The position numbers and the translations under genes are program-made. A stretch of DNA of 64,000 nt from Lepidostoma basale (lineage: Eukaryota > Arthropoda > Insecta > Trichoptera > Lepidostomatidae): NCBI GenBank assembly GCA_022606425.2, contig JAHDVF020000868.1, positions 310,001 through 374,000 of the forward strand, read 5' to 3'. The notes beneath the pieces are model-generated. The model was not told the origin of the DNA. It made no database searches and saw only the letters and a list, made by a program, of their open reading frames with translations. This document shows positions 1 through 11,309 of this stretch, piece by piece. Positions within the stretch are counted from its first letter, which is position 1. Each line of letters begins with the position of its first letter.

Positions 1-1108
1 ACGAAGCGCGTGGTTCATCGGGCTGGCGCCCTTCCGTCAGCCGGGATGTGTTCCAAAAATATTCCTTACAGCTTATCAAATATGCAAAGAATTTTCTGTA
101 TAACGCTTTGTTAGGCAGCTTGTTAGCACAGTAATACGGGAACAGTGTTGGGTCAACATAGAGACACCTGAAGCGGCATAAACCAACACTCGCGAATACC
201 TACGTATATTGTCTTCTCAACGTCCAGCAAATGGCTTAAACAGAAGAACATCCCACACATTCGGAATAACATCCGAAATTTTCAATATGGACAATCGTTA
301 GACATGTTTTGTAAGAGTCTTCCAATTTTTAAAAAGCAACTCCTTGCTCTTTTTGATTTTACATATATTTTAAACGTAATTTATATTAGTATTCGTCTCC
401 TATTCACTCGCCCCACATGTATACCATCCGGTCACATGTTGTAAATTACCATCACTTTTTATCTTTTTTATGTTTTTCCTTCTCTAATTTTCTTATTCTT
501 GTTTTTGTCTTTTGCCGTTATATGTTTGTTGTCTGTTTATGTGTGCAAATATTAATTACCTTTGTTACTAAACATATCATTTTAGTAAAAGCCCTTGCGG
601 CGTTTGTCAAAAAAAATATATATATCAGAGTGAGGGTATAAAATATGTAACAAACCGCCCTATATTTCGAAAATTCAATATATTGTATTTTTCACTTCAT
701 ACGTAGAAATAACCTATTTTTATCTTCAAAATTAATTATTTATAAACTTTCTTCCAAACATCTTCTTCTTTTTCCTCTACTATCGGAGGTTGGACAACAT
801 CGTGACTATTTCGACCAGGATGTTGGGCTTCAACTCACCCTTCTAGAAGGTTTTCTAGCAAGGATTTTCTTCTTCTCCCGACACTCATTTTCCGTTAATT
901 TTACATTAGATGCAGCACTTTGTACTTATCTTTCCTCCAAGCATGTCCCACTTCAAATGAAATAATAAAATGATCTTAAGCGATTGTTTAATTCTCAGAA
1001 ACCACTTGCTAAAAAATGCTCTCCGCGGCAACCATAGTACGGCCTGGCGTATTCACTTTCAATAACATAAATCATAGATACAACTTTTCGCAAAGCTTTT
1101 AAATGGCA
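1..1108. other. AT-rich intergenic stretch, nothing identified
   Basis: This stretch holds short AT-rich ORFs without recognisable motifs. A more GC-balanced patch near 780-950 has the texture of an old repeat, but I could not assign it to a family. No host gene, tRNA or promoter architecture is visible. Confidence 0.5.
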
Positions 1109-1110
1109 TA

Positions 1111-1532
1111 CAGTGCCAGCTCGCTAATCCGAACGCTCCGTAATCCGAACGATTTCGAAATTTGCTCAACTCGAAAAACTTCTAAGAGATAAAAAAATGT
1201 GTGCTGCCCAAATCCTTCTGAAGCCGTGGAAGCTTCAACAAAGACATCAATCAACTAGGCTGAAGAAGTCGTCCAGAACACTGAGGAATTGATGGTTTTG
1301 AGGCGAATGCGTGATTTAGCCCTTAAACACCAGTTAGGTTCGTTGGTTCAAAAGAAAATATCAGATTTTTTCAATCAAAAATAAAAAATTTAATTAATTG
1401 AATAAAGAGCATTTCATAAACGGAAGTTTCCTTTTTTGTCTCATTGTTCTTAAAACATTTAGTCATCCGAACGATTCACTAATCCGAACGACCCACTGCA
1501 CGATTTACGTTCGGATTAGCGAGCTGGCACTA
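1111..1532 (+). mobile_element. Tigger/pogo-like DNA transposon remnant
   Basis: Inverted ends begin CAGTGCCAGCTCGCTAATCC at 1111 and mirror the right end at 1509-1532, with TA on both sides (1109-1110 and 1533-1534), as expected for a pogo-superfamily insertion. About 420 bp remain. The middle (about 1258-1375) still reads as a transposase C-terminus, with a Leu-Arg-Arg-Met-Arg-Asp segment and a terminal Ser-Asp-Phe-Phe like that of Tigger transposases. The HTH and DDE parts are gone, so it is a non-autonomous relic. Confidence 0.75.
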
Positions 1533-1885
1533 TATTTCAATTTATATAGTATTAACGTATAATACCCACAAGTTACTTGAATGTTTCGTTATTTAAATTC
1601 GATTAACAAAATCCTTTAATTACTCCATATCGTAGGTGTCAGTTTTTTGGATATTATTGTCACAAAATAGCCTCACGTAAAATGCTATCTCCCTCCACCC
1701 ACTCCCTTCCAAGTATTTCTCCGCTCCATCCCCCCTTTTCCCCCTCCACGCGACGGAAAACAGACTTCTTTCTAAAAATAATGAAGGTCCTCTCATTGTA
1801 TTCTACAAGGCCAACGGAAACTGGACTGCCATCAATGCACATTACACATAGATCCAAAATCCGCCCTCGTTAGAGAGCACTTTTT
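1533..1885. other. Unassigned spacer between Tigger and LINE fragments
   Basis: AT-rich at first, then a pyrimidine-rich patch (about 1688-1755). Overlapping open frames exist on both strands of that patch. I see no motif and take them as composition effects. Confidence 0.4.
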
Positions 1886-1886
1886 G

Positions 1887-2285
1887 ATTCTTCTTCTTCT
1901 TCTTCTTCCTCAGCCTATTCCCGCCTACTCCTGGACAAAGGCCTCCTCCATTTGCTTCCATGTCATTCTGTCCTGTGCAGACTGCATCCAGGTTATTCCG
2001 ACGTGTCTGTTTAGATCATCCTTCCACCGTAGTTGCGGTCGCCCTGCACTTCTCTTCGCCGTCCACGGTCTCCAAGTCAGCAGTCATCTTGTCTACTTTT
2101 CATCCGAGCTTCTGGCTACGTGACCTGCCCATTGCCATTTTAGAGTCGCCACCCGGTGGATGATGTCAGTGACCTTTGTTTTCTCTCTCACCGTATCGTT
2201 TCTCTTAGGCTAATTCCTAACATGGCTCTTTCCATGGCTCTTTGGGTCACTCGTAGTTTCTCGCCACTTTGTTTGGATTACAGTA
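1887..2285 (-). pseudogene. Non-LTR retrotransposon RT C-terminal fragment (RTE-like)
   Basis: Read on the minus strand this encodes the tail of a LINE polymerase: a stretch with Lys-Trp-Gln-Trp-Ala-Gly-His-Val-Ala-Arg, then Gly-Arg-Pro-x-x-Arg-Trp-Lys-Asp-Asp, ending in Glu-Glu-Ala-Phe-Val-Gln-Glu. Several in-frame stops break it. A (CTT)n run at the left is its 3' tail. Shorter copies of this family lie at 8468-8620 (minus) and 40580-40845 (plus). Confidence 0.75.
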
Positions 2286-2439
2286 TTTAAAAAAATCGTA
2301 TCTATTCGGAAATATCGCTATCACAATAGATCTCTTTTGGGAGTACTTTCTTCAAAATTTTTGGAAGTATTTTTTTTTTCTATTTTCACATTTTCGCAGA
2401 CTTTTGTGATTTTTTTTTTCGCTGACGACCAGTCCCTTG

Positions 2440-2640
2440 CAGAACACCGGTTAAGAACCACTGCTATAGAGAAACACTCAGGTTCAGCCGCCACATTAAC
2501 CAATTACCAAATCACTTTTCCAACAATGGTTCCATCAGGTATACGAGGAATATCCATAAGGACCGAACCACCGTATGCCAGAATACCCAAGTCCATTATG
2601 AAAGCTGATTGTTATAGTGAAAGAAAAACTTAATATTTTA
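2440..2640 (+). repeat. Jockey-like LINE 3' end fragment
   Basis: The segment with the words CCGTATGCCAGAATACC and CAAGTCC near 2570-2595 recurs in inverted form at 43525-43640 and in related form at 49190-49330, 46120-46215, 60325-60395 and 61940-62000. At 61.6-62.0 kb it is joined to a Jockey-type polymerase C-terminus, which identifies the family. Confidence 0.5.
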
Positions 2641-2684
2641 TCATTAAATCTATATTAACTTGATACGTCAAGAATGGCCTAAAG

Positions 2685-3347
2685 CACAGATTCCCAATGG
2701 CGGGGGTACCGCCCCTCACTTGGTGCTGGAGCTTTCTATGGGGGCAGTAGCGGGTCCAGAGGCAAACGGGGAGCGTCAAGGGAGTCAAGGACGGCGACCA
2801 TGGCATACATTTAAAGGGATTCAATATACTAATGTATCTATGTGTTCCACATTTCCACATGCAAACTTTTCTTTTAATAAATAGAAATTTGCATGTGGAA
2901 GTGCGGGACACAGAAGGAAATATAAAGTAGAAAAAATGTGGCTTAGGATTACTTTGTGTATGCGTAAATTAAAAGTATGTCCCGGATGGAAAGGGACAGG
3001 CCCAGGAAGTGTACAAGCGAGGCTGACGAAAGGGCGCCGCCGCGCCCTATAACAGCCTCGGGTATGTGGTGGGAACCCTTCTGTGTTCCCGTTACTTTAA
3101 TAATAAAAATCCAATTGTTCTAGAGTAAATACCTAAGCATTAAAATATTATAATAGTAAGCCTGTGTTTGTATACCTAATTCAGTTTAGTATTATCTGCG
3201 AGTCGGTGAGCAAAGACGCGATTCACACAATCAAGCATGTTTCGATAGATAAACATATAAAATTTAGTTAACGGTCAAAAATGTTTTAATATTTGGTAAA
3301 CTATTAGATGAGAGGGAGCGTTGACCATAAAAGGTTGGGAACCTATG
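2685..3347. mobile_element. Non-autonomous hAT element
   Basis: The element starts CACAGATTCCCAA and ends TTGGGAACCTATG, giving imperfect hAT-type inverted ends. It is flanked by a perfect 8-bp duplication, GCCTAAAG, at 2677-2684 and 3348-3355, the size hAT transposases make. The 663-bp interior has no transposase frame. Part of the left arm (about 2731-2790) recurs near 53395-53470, and relatives lie at 5306-5614 and 44544-46669. Confidence 0.85.
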
Positions 3348-3355
3348 GCCTAAAG

Positions 3356-4030
3356 ACACATATTAGTATTAAGCTTGTCATAATAACTTGATGACTTTAT
3401 ACTCATCAAATATTCCGATGATGCATTAAAAACATCACGTGACGTGTAATGCATTACAAGGTTATCAAAATTCTAAAAACCCTCAAAATAACAGCTTATG
3501 ATGGAATTTTTTATGTACTAAACTCTGCACCATTGATAGCTTAAATTCAATGAAAATTTACCCTCCGATCGACGGACCTTTTGGCAAAAGGCAGATTAAA
3601 TGAATCAAAGAACAGTCCCCGCACAAACTTAGAGGCCCCTTTAGGGTATCCGATTCTTCAGCCTGGAATAATCTTCTCGCAGACCAAAGGTGTATTAGAA
3701 ACCCGACAAGATACGGATCAAATAAAACATATCAAAGCGCAATTCAATTGATACATGGTATAGTATTCAAAAGTGAAATTGACATATTTATTATTAGCAT
3801 TATTTTCAATGTTAAAACTATATACGCATTGTTTCATTTGATTTAAACATTCATAATTATAATACAAATACATACATATTGAAGTTATACACATATAAAG
3901 AACCTCGCTCCAGATACAGACATTGAACAAACAAAGGTGGCTCTTGTGTTATTTTACAAAATAAGAAACATTTTCTAGAATGACAATTTAAACCACAAAC
4001 TTCAATTGCTACACGTGTAGCTAGTTAGCT
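3356..4030. other. AT-rich stretch, nothing identified
   Basis: No repeat family, gene or structured element was recognised. The short minus-strand frame near 3718-3930 is AT-rich with no motif. Confidence 0.4.
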
Positions 4031-4038
4031 AGCAAAAA

Positions 4039-4660
4039 CTAGCTGTACCCAGCCACGTATTGCTGTGGCTCAGACTGGTTAAATGGGAAATGGTCCCAAA
4101 TGGTAGTTCAATGTTCCCCACCGAGACCCCCGGCTCACACCCAAGTCCACTCTCGTCCCGTCCATCGGTTCTGTACACAGGTCCAACCGGGCTCCACCCA
4201 AGGTCACTTCTTGTCGCCGTTTCTCGGTCTCCACCCAAGACCTCGGCCCTTGTCCAAGGCCACCCCAGACCCCTCTATACTCTTTCCTATCCGAGTAGTC
4301 AGGTCCAAATGTCGGACCTAACCCACCACATTCTCTGAGAAACCCTCCTCTCACCATCAAATCCAACAATATCCAACCTCAACATCCAAGAAAGAAATGT
4401 CCACCATGTGGAGGGAAGAATAACTTCCGGGTTGGAACTCCCGAGAAGACGATATTCAAAGTAAAAACACGCGCGTATTCAAATAACTTTCGGAGATTTA
4501 AGATTTTGAAGACGAACATTTATATTTTTATTTATATAGATAGATATAAAAAAAACACCCGCGTATTCAATTGCAGCGTTGTGTCAAAATTTCAAAGCAA
4601 TCGGTAAATAACTTTCGGAGATTTAACGGAACGGGAGAACATTAACATTTTTATTTATAA
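4039..4660 (-). mobile_element. Helitron-like 3' end (minus strand)
   Basis: On the minus strand the element finishes with a small hairpin (GCCAC with GTGGC at about 4052-4070) followed within about 15 nt by CTAG then T, the terminal layout of Helitrons. Upstream is a GC-richer block (about 4080-4330) and a twice-repeated AT-rich module with CTTTCGGAGATTTAA at about 4488 and 4612. The 5' end is not identified and no Rep/helicase is present. Confidence 0.55.
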
Positions 4661-5206
4661 TAGTTATTAAACCTCCACCCCCATCCCACGCCCCAAAAAA
4701 ACAAATGGAACAAATAACACGAAAACGAAATATATATAAATAAGTATGTAAAAAACAAAAGCTGATGGATTTTCCGTAGAAAGAATACGTAAGAATCTAT
4801 TCACATTTTTCATGAATAAAAAATGTACACAATGAATAACAAATTTTTATTCAGATAGAATAAATTACGATTATTCCTACTGAAGCTGTGCTCACAGAAT
4901 AGTATAAAATATACATAGATTTTTTTTATATAATACCATATCTAGGTTATCTTGATAGCATTATGAGCGGGTATGTGGATTCTTAACCGAATATCCAAAA
5001 CATAATACGTAGACTACAATCATTGATTAGTGTTGCGGAACATGTGAATTTTCCGAGAAAACTATACACGTTTACTCTGATTCATTCATGCGGGAATTAT
5101 AACAGAGTGTAAAATTCGATACGAGAGGGAATTATAAAATTAGATCAAGAAATTCGTAGGAACATAATATGTACTATAAACATAGTTCAATCATATTAAA
5201 TAGAAA
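4661..5206. other. AT-rich stretch, nothing identified
   Basis: Very AT-rich, without recognisable coding or repeat structure. It may be older Helitron interior, but I cannot support that. Confidence 0.35.
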
Positions 5207-6000
5207 ACTAACTAACTAACCATTACGCCGTTTCCCCGGATGGATAGGTAGAGAGGATGGACCGTCATACTCTGTCCTGACATATCTCTCGAGATTCCTC
5301 TACATCATAGGTTTTTCCAATCTTTTCTGGGCCACCGCCCCTTTTACAAATAAAATAAACATTCAACGCCCCCTTCCATAAAAGTTATTCCAAAAAAGGG
5401 AAAATGATTACAATACAAACAATAACAAAATAAACTAATATTTAAGTTTAATTTGCTTTATTAGTACCTACGTGATTAGCGTGTTTTTTTTTGTCTTTTT
5501 AGACTATATTTTTTTATCTGCCCACCCTCTCTATTTTTTCTGGGTCTTCTACTGCCCCGCTGAAAGACTCAAACGCCCACAAGAGGGCGTTATCGCCCAC
5601 TTTGAGAACCTAGGCTCTACATTCATACATCGTAACATGCGAGCTAGTCGATTTTTCCGACTTGGAATGTGACCGCCTTTTATTATTCGATTAATTTGGT
5701 CATGCGAGGCTTTCCTTGGTCTTTCGTGGCTTCTCATTCCACTCACACTGCTTGTATACAACATTTTAACCATTCTTCTCTTCTTCATTTGTTCCATATG
5801 TCCAAATCATCTCAGGGATCATTTTTTTATGTTACTTATGATGCAAACTTCTGCCTTACATTTCTTCCTTATTTCGTCGTTTGGTATTCTATAATATTTC
5901 GTTTTCCCGCACATTCTTCACAGTTATCTCATTTCTACGACATTTATCCTACTTTCATCCTTTTTTGCCAGCTTCAAGCTTCACTTCCATACATAATGAT
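5207..6000 (-). mobile_element. LINE-A 3' end copy, split by a hAT element
   Basis: This is a minus-strand copy of the family I call LINE-A. Its 3' terminus is the (TTAG)n tail followed, inward, by the conserved block around ACGCCGTTTCCCC. The sequence is interrupted at 5306-5614 by a hAT insertion and resumes with CATACATCGTAACATGC, extending through the polymerase C-terminal region to about 6000. Many substitutions show it is old. The best-preserved copy is at 44939-46064. Confidence 0.8.
5306..5614. mobile_element. Short hAT MITE inside LINE-A
   Basis: Inverted ends CATAGGTTTTTCCAATC and (reverse complement of the right end) CCTAGGTTCTCAAAGTG are flanked by an 8-bp duplication, CTCTACAT, at 5298-5305 and 5615-5622. 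The duplication falls exactly where the LINE-A sequence is broken. At 309 bp with no frame it is a MITE related to 44544-46669 and 2685-3347. Confidence 0.85.
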
Positions 6001-6524
6001 AGAAATGTCTTTCTTATTTCAGAGTTTATAACCCTGTCCCTGAGAGTCCTCCCAGTTTTGATATACAGTACCAAAGAAAACAAAATCGTTTCTAATATAA
6101 TGCAGTATAATATTACGTGTATACTGCGATGTTTTAGATTGCAGTAAATCACACCATAAAAAGGATCCAGATAAATGAATATCTAATTGTACGACCACGC
6201 GTCATTTTTTTTTTAAATAATTTTATGTCTATGGTTATAAACTTTACTGATTTATTGGTCTTTGGATAGTTTTCGCAATGCGTGGAATAAAATAAAGTCG
6301 GATAAATATATGGCAGCATACCTAGCGTAAGAACGGAAGTTCTACCTACAAGCATTATGTACTATGGCACTGCCTACAATTGGCCTACTCACGAACTCTG
6401 CAGCCAGGAGTAGGTATCCTACCGTGATGAGTGTGGGTGCTGCATCGCCCATGGCAAGTCTGCATTGCGACAGAATTTACATTAAACTTATAATGCAGAC
6501 AGATTAAATATAAATAAAAAATAA

Positions 6525-6805
6525 TAACAAAATAACCACCATGCCGTTTCCCCGGAGGGATAGACAGAGGATGGACCGCCATACTGGTCTGTTGTGACAT
6601 ACCTCTCGAGTTCCTCTACATTCATACATCGTAACATGCACGCTCGTCGATTTTTCCGACTTCGAATGTAGCCGTCTATTAATTTATTAATTCGGTCATG
6701 CCATGCTTTCCTCGGTCATCTACGGCTTCTCTTTCCACCACACTGCTTACATACAAATTTGTAGCCATTCGTCTCTCATCCATCTGTTCCATACGTCCGG
6801 GTTTT
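6525..6805 (-). repeat. LINE-A 3' end fragment
   Basis: A minus-strand copy of the LINE-A 3' terminal block (GCCGTTTCCCCGGAGGG) continues through the region matching the polymerase C-terminus (CATGCACGCTCGTCGATTTT) and stops near 6805. It is 5'-truncated and degenerate. Confidence 0.75.
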
Positions 6806-7081
6806 CTATATAACGTAGTCGTAAAAAATGTATTTACCATAACATTTCAATGTAAATATTTATAAAAATGGATGACAACTTGTGTATAACAGATTGCAAA
6901 GTTTTTTGGAGCAGAATGACATTTATCTTATCATGGAAAATATTAAAATTAACTCAAAATAAAGATCTAAAAAATGGAAACTGCTATCATAGAAGAACAT
7001 TCCACATTTTGGTATTTAATATGTATGTTTATAAATATTCTATTATAAATGTTTAAATAATATTATGACACATATAGATAG

Positions 7082-7325
7082 TGCGATAAGTCTTGGTGTC
7101 GAGAATGTATGAGGTATCCAATCAAATGATTTGATGACGAATGTCGGAAAGTCAAAGGTGATGGTTTTTGATGGGGGAGAGCAAATGACAGTTTGTAAAA
7201 TAAGTGTGAACGAAGAGAATTTGGAGCAGGTGAGTGGATTTGCGTATATAGGTAGCACGTTCACAGCGGATGGCCGAACGGATAATGACGTCGAAAGAAG
7301 GGTTGGTGCAGGCAACAACACCTTT
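7082..7325 (+). pseudogene. LINE-A reverse transcriptase fragment
   Basis: A plus-strand frame at about 7131-7330 reads as a piece of the LINE-A reverse transcriptase just downstream of its YADD box, with Val-Gly-Lys-Ser-Lys-Val-Met-Val-Phe and Asp-Val-Glu-Arg-Arg-Val-Gly-Ala-Gly. It closely matches the corresponding part of the copy at 45468-46061. Both ends are truncated, so it is non-functional. Confidence 0.75.
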
Positions 7326-7940
7326 AATAATAATGGTATTTTTATTCCCGCATATATTCTCATTTAAAGAAATACTCCGTAAAAAAATCTTCCATTAACC
7401 TAACAACCCGTCTCACATCATATATCCAGCGACGCTTCCCTCAACTGAAAAATCTGAACCTCAATATGCCACGAGATCAAAGTCGATGGATCATTTATGC
7501 TGATAATATTTCAAATATGAATGCTATGCCGATATACTAAATTTAGCGTGACATAAAAATACACATTCCACGTGTTACAATTAAATTATTAAGCCGTTCA
7601 ATTAAAAAAATCCCAGGAAATAATCTCCTGTTCAGTTGGATTTTTCCGTAATATTGAACACGCATAATCTACAATTTAGATACGCTAATCCGATAAGACG
7701 ATAATGTTTTTTTTTACTTCGTTCTATTACTTCAAGTACTCGCCTAACTAAATTAGGTACCTACTCAGATTATCAAATTAATGAAAGAACCATTATTGCG
7801 AGTTAAATAGTAATTGAAAAAAAATAGTATAACAATACTGTTCCTGTTTCAAAGTAGAATCAAAATTGAAACAAAAAAAATACAAAATGAATCCAATATT
7901 AACTTTATACATTTTTTAAGCGTAATTATTATTTATTATT
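7326..7940. other. AT-rich stretch, nothing identified
   Basis: No gene or repeat signature was found here. Confidence 0.35.
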
Positions 7941-7944
7941 TTTA

Positions 7945-8105
7945 AGAGTAACCAAGAATTTAAATCAATGGTATTGAATTTATTATACAATTTCCAGTAT
8001 GAATAGAAAATACCTCATATTATGAAGAATGAATCTGGTCATGTTCAGGCTTGAGCCCAAGTCCCCTGGATCAAGAACCAAGCATTCTATCCCCGCACCA
8101 TCCGG
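7945..8105 (-). repeat. tRNA-derived SINE (second family), fragment
   Basis: This matches the segment at 44330-44518: both contain TTTAAATCAATG and TATGAAGAA words and a minus-strand GGCTTGAGCCCAAGTCC-type B-box region followed by the CCAAGCATTCTATCCC block that corresponds to an A-box. The better copy at 44.3 kb makes the tRNA origin clear. It is a decayed insertion. Confidence 0.55.
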
Positions 8106-8467
8106 AATCAATATAACATTTTATTTGTTGTGTTATTACATATATTTTCACAAGAGAGTGGTATTTTATTTAGATTCGAGGGTCTAGCTAACAGCCTAAA
8201 GCTGTATTACCTCAGGCAGTTTGTGGAAAATGGTATTTATTAGTCTTTTTGTGTTTGTAATCATTGTGTGTCTGTCATGAATATGTTTTATTGTAATCAT
8301 TGTAATTATATTAAGGCCCAAAATGAGTTTTTATAACTCATGGGAAATACATGAAAAAAAAAAATTTTAATTTATATAAACATCTAAAAAAATATATATA
8401 TTATACGAGTATACATGATTAAGACGTACTCGTATATAACAATATGTTCTTTTCCATCTATATAAAC

Positions 8468-8622
8468 TTCTTCTTCAGCCTATTCCCGTCCACTCCTGGA
8501 CAAAGGTCTCCTCAATTCGCTTCCACGCCAACGACTTATGCATCCAGTTATTCCGACATGTGTGTTCAGGTCATCCTTCCACCGTAGTCGCCCTGCACTT
8601 CCCTTAGCCGTCCACGTATTAG
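8468..8622 (-). repeat. RTE-like LINE C-terminal fragment
   Basis: The words CTATTCCCGTCCACTCCTGG and CATCCTTCCACCGTAGTC match the fragment at 1887-2285 with internal deletions. Same orientation and the same (CTT)n-type tail on the left. Confidence 0.7.
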
Positions 8623-8989
8623 ATTATTTCATTAATTTGAGATAAACATATTTTTTTTATTATATTTTATCAAATTGTACAATAAGAGAAACAATAAAAT
8701 TGTGATATTCCACGAAAGCCGCATACGTCGCCAAATTTCTCGTTTTATCTCTCGTCTCTACTTAAACCAGTATAAATTTAACTTATACTACATCCACTCC
8801 TGCACTCTCACAGGAAATAGTGTGAGAAAAAGATAAATGTAAAGGTTAAAGGTAAAATCTACCGAGCCGGGTGCCTGGATAAACGGACCTGTACCGGACC
8901 TGGAGCCGAACCCAGGGCCGGTGTGGCGGCTTGGTATCGATTGAGGGTAGAGCGTCCTAAATTACGGTTATTGAATTTTAAATATACAA

Positions 8990-9290
8990 AATATTAATTA
9001 AACTAACAATCACATCGGCTCCCTAAAGCGGTAGATAGAATGAAAGGACCGCCACGTAATTATTTCCTCGATATTCGCTCTCGATTCCTCAACATTATAT
9101 TATGGTGTCATGCACTCACGTCGAATTCTCCAACTCCTAACGAAATATGCAATAATTAATTTACTTGATCGAGCAACGTTTTCCTAGATCTGTCTTTATT
9201 TCTCGTTCCGTTTATATCGTTAACATATACATTATTTACTATCCATTCTTCATTCATTATTTCCACGTGTTCCAACCATCTTAATGACAA
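8990..9290 (-). repeat. Diverged LINE-A copy
   Basis: Weakly conserved LINE-A landmarks appear in the right order on the minus strand: the ACTAACAATCACATCGG tail and 3' block, TCATGCACTCACGTCGA, and CCATTCTTCATTCATTATTTCC. This is an old copy without coding capacity. Confidence 0.5.
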
Positions 9291-9439
9291 CTAGCTGAAA
9301 TGTCCCGTTTCGTAGACTTTGACCGCCTTTCGATGGATAGTAAGAAAAATCTTCCGGCTCAACGTAGTGAAGTCAACATCGGGAAAACCTGGTATGACTT
9401 TTCCATTAAACCATTTTCTAGACACATTTTTGTTCAATA

Positions 9440-9780
9440 ATGAGACGATAATCAAATCAAATCAAATCAAATCAGTTTATTTTCTCAAAATATATTACAA
9501 ACAACAATTTTAGTTTAAGGCATCTATTGAGAACAGGTAAAACATAAAAAAATATATAATACCAGGAACGCATGAAAGATGGTTCGACATTAGGAATACA
9601 AGATACTCTCCAAAGTCAAGAGGTCTTCTGAACGTACTTTCAAGAATATGAAAGACATCGATCTCCGAATCGATCATGTTCAGTAGTTTGATTGCTCTCC
9701 CCACCGGCATCACCAGAGTCAGGTTGGTTCTGCATGCTGGGAGATAAAACAGTCTGTGCTGACGCTGTCGAAGATAACCA
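9440..9780 (-). repeat. LINE 3' end with pentanucleotide tail (minus)
   Basis: The left border is (AATCA)n, which on the minus strand is a (TGATT)n tail after an AATAAAC-like motif. The body (for example GACATCGATCTCCGAATCG and CTCCCCACCGGCATCACC) recurs on the plus strand at 11075-11306 with the matching TGATTTGATTTGAT tail. A tandem-repeat 3' tail of this kind is typical of several non-LTR clades. A small piece also appears near 26462-26515. Confidence 0.65.
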
Positions 9781-9784
9781 TAAT

Positions 9785-10016
9785 GTCTGTCTATGGTGTT
9801 GATGACATAGTGAGATGGGGAAGAAGCAGAAGGCGCTTTTGGAGGAATCGTGTTCAGCGCATGGAGGATACAAGAATTGCAAAAATTGTCAAAAATGAAA
9901 ACCCCAACAGCAAGAGACTACGGACCCGAAGATATGGAGGGATGACTGGACGTCATCATCATAAGACAGCTCACCGTCACAAACAGGCCATACGACATAA
10001 ACTGAGAAGATATTAA
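9785..10016 (+). pseudogene. LINE-B polymerase C-terminal fragment
   Basis: The plus-strand frame contains Asp-Asp-Ile-Val-Arg-Trp-Gly-Arg-Ser-Arg-Arg-Arg-Phe-Trp and Arg-Met-Glu-Asp, the polymerase C-terminal signature shared with fragments at 22950-23300, 41700-41935, 48860-49105, 55935-56350 and 58915-59395. Truncated at both ends, so not functional. Confidence 0.65.
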
Positions 10017-10017
10017 T

Positions 10018-10112
10018 CATGAACTACTTCCACTTTTGTCTTCATTTAGACAGCGATCAGTTTCACCAGGCTCGCTGGGATCGTCAGACTGGATTTCATT
10101 TTTGTTAGTATT
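10018..10112 (-). ncRNA. Hammerhead-ribozyme-like motif (family A)
   Basis: On the minus strand the core CTGACGA (10081-10087) is followed by a stem-II hairpin (CCAG/CTGG) and GAAAC (10060-10064). Bases flanking the core can form a 4-bp stem I (CAGT with GCTG). CTGANGA...GAAA is the hammerhead catalytic core. The stem-III palindrome, ACCGGT in relatives at 24.4 kb, is altered to ACTGAT here, so activity is doubtful. Flanks match the 24.4 and 60.9 kb copies. Confidence 0.6.
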
Positions 10113-10770
10113 AAATATAATTATGAGCACAAGAAATCGATCTACAACCATCACCCTTCCTCCGCGAAAGCCGAGGTCAAGCAATAAATAATAATAGCGA
10201 TTCAATACAACTTGTGAACAAGTATGGACAGTACAAAAAGATTACATTGCGTGTTACACAGCGGGGTGGCCGGCAAAAAAATATCGGTTTTGGCAACATT
10301 CTTCATGGCGGGTATTATAATATTCATTTATAAACATAAGTGCTCCTGCAGAACTTGATCAATAACGCCAGAGTGGTGGAACAATAACTTATCTCCAAAT
10401 AGCGCAATGTACGTGTACAGTGAAAATCCGGGTGGTGGTATATGGCAACGGTTCCCAACATGGGGTGCGGTTGGTGGTAAAGGGAAATTCTCGGACCGAT
10501 ATCTGAAAATGTTGTCGAACAACCTATAGGAATAGCTTAACCCTTACCATTCCTTTGTCGAATGCCAGCCGACATCGCTATATGTACGCTACAACTCAGT
10601 TGTCGCCTGGCGACCGACAAGATAAGGCTTGCGCGCGCGGTGTATTTTCGCGCGCAAAACTTGACACGTGTCGTTGTTTCTTGTGATTATTCGTTAAAAA
10701 AAAACATTTAATTTCACGTTTTAATAAGATTTTGACTGTTTTTCGTTTATATCGACCAATTTATATTATA

Positions 10771-11030
10771 GACGACCTTCGTGGCTGAGTGGTAAGAGCT
10801 CTGATTCACATTCCGAAGGTTCTGGGTTCGATTCCCGGCGATGGCAGTGTGATTGTCACACTGTCTTTGGTCTGGCGTAGTATTCTCGTGACAATAAAAT
10901 GGCGATAGATTGGCTACCTGTCACATGTCACGAGAATCAATTTATCAGCTTAAACATATTGTATACTGTAATTGGGTTCAAGCGACCTGTTGTATACGTA
11001 AAAAAAAAATAATAAAAGATAAAAAATAAA
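10771..11030 (+). repeat. tRNA-derived SINE, subtype A
   Basis: The head carries RNA polymerase III internal promoter boxes: A-box TGGCTGAGTGG (about 10792) and B-box GGGTTCGATTCC (about 10825). A conserved body follows (GTGTGATTGTCACACTGTCT). Subtype A continues into TTGTATACTGTAATTGGGTTC and ends with a poly-A/AATAAAAG tail. It is transcribed by Pol III and moves by borrowing LINE machinery. It is not a tRNA gene because no acceptor-stem pairing closes around the boxes. Confidence 0.85.
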
Positions 11031-11074
11031 AAAATATTTTACTATAAAATAATCCTTGCAAATTCACGGCTTTT

Positions 11075-11306
11075 TGTCCCCGATAGATATATCCGACAGC
11101 GACAGCATAAATTGTTTTACCTGCCGACCGCCAGAACCAACCTGCCTCTGGTGACACCGGTGGGAAGAGCAATTATCCTGCTGAACGCGGTCTCCTCGGA
11201 GATCGATGTCTTTCATACTAGTGAAAGTACGTTCAGAAGTCAAATACTCTTGATTTTGGAGAATATCTTATCCTCCTATATGAAATAAACTGATTTGATT
11301 TGATAA
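11075..11306 (+). repeat. LINE 3' end with (TGATT)n tail
   Basis: Plus-strand counterpart of 9440-9780: GATCGATGTCTTTCATAC, GTACGTTCAGAAGTC, then GAAATAAACTGATTTGATTT tail. Non-coding remnant. Confidence 0.65.
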
Positions 11307-11309
11307 ACG

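Noticed and set aside
1660..1873. Opposed small ORFs in the pyrimidine-rich patch
   Set aside because: No motif, low complexity, and they depend on the skewed composition.
4060..4369. Overlapping Pro/Ser-rich or Gly-rich ORFs on both strands
   Set aside because: Low-complexity composition inside a Helitron-like 3' region, without motifs or codon structure.
10771..10860. tRNA gene
   Set aside because: A- and B-boxes are present, but the acceptor stem does not close and the same sequence continues into a conserved SINE body in several copies.
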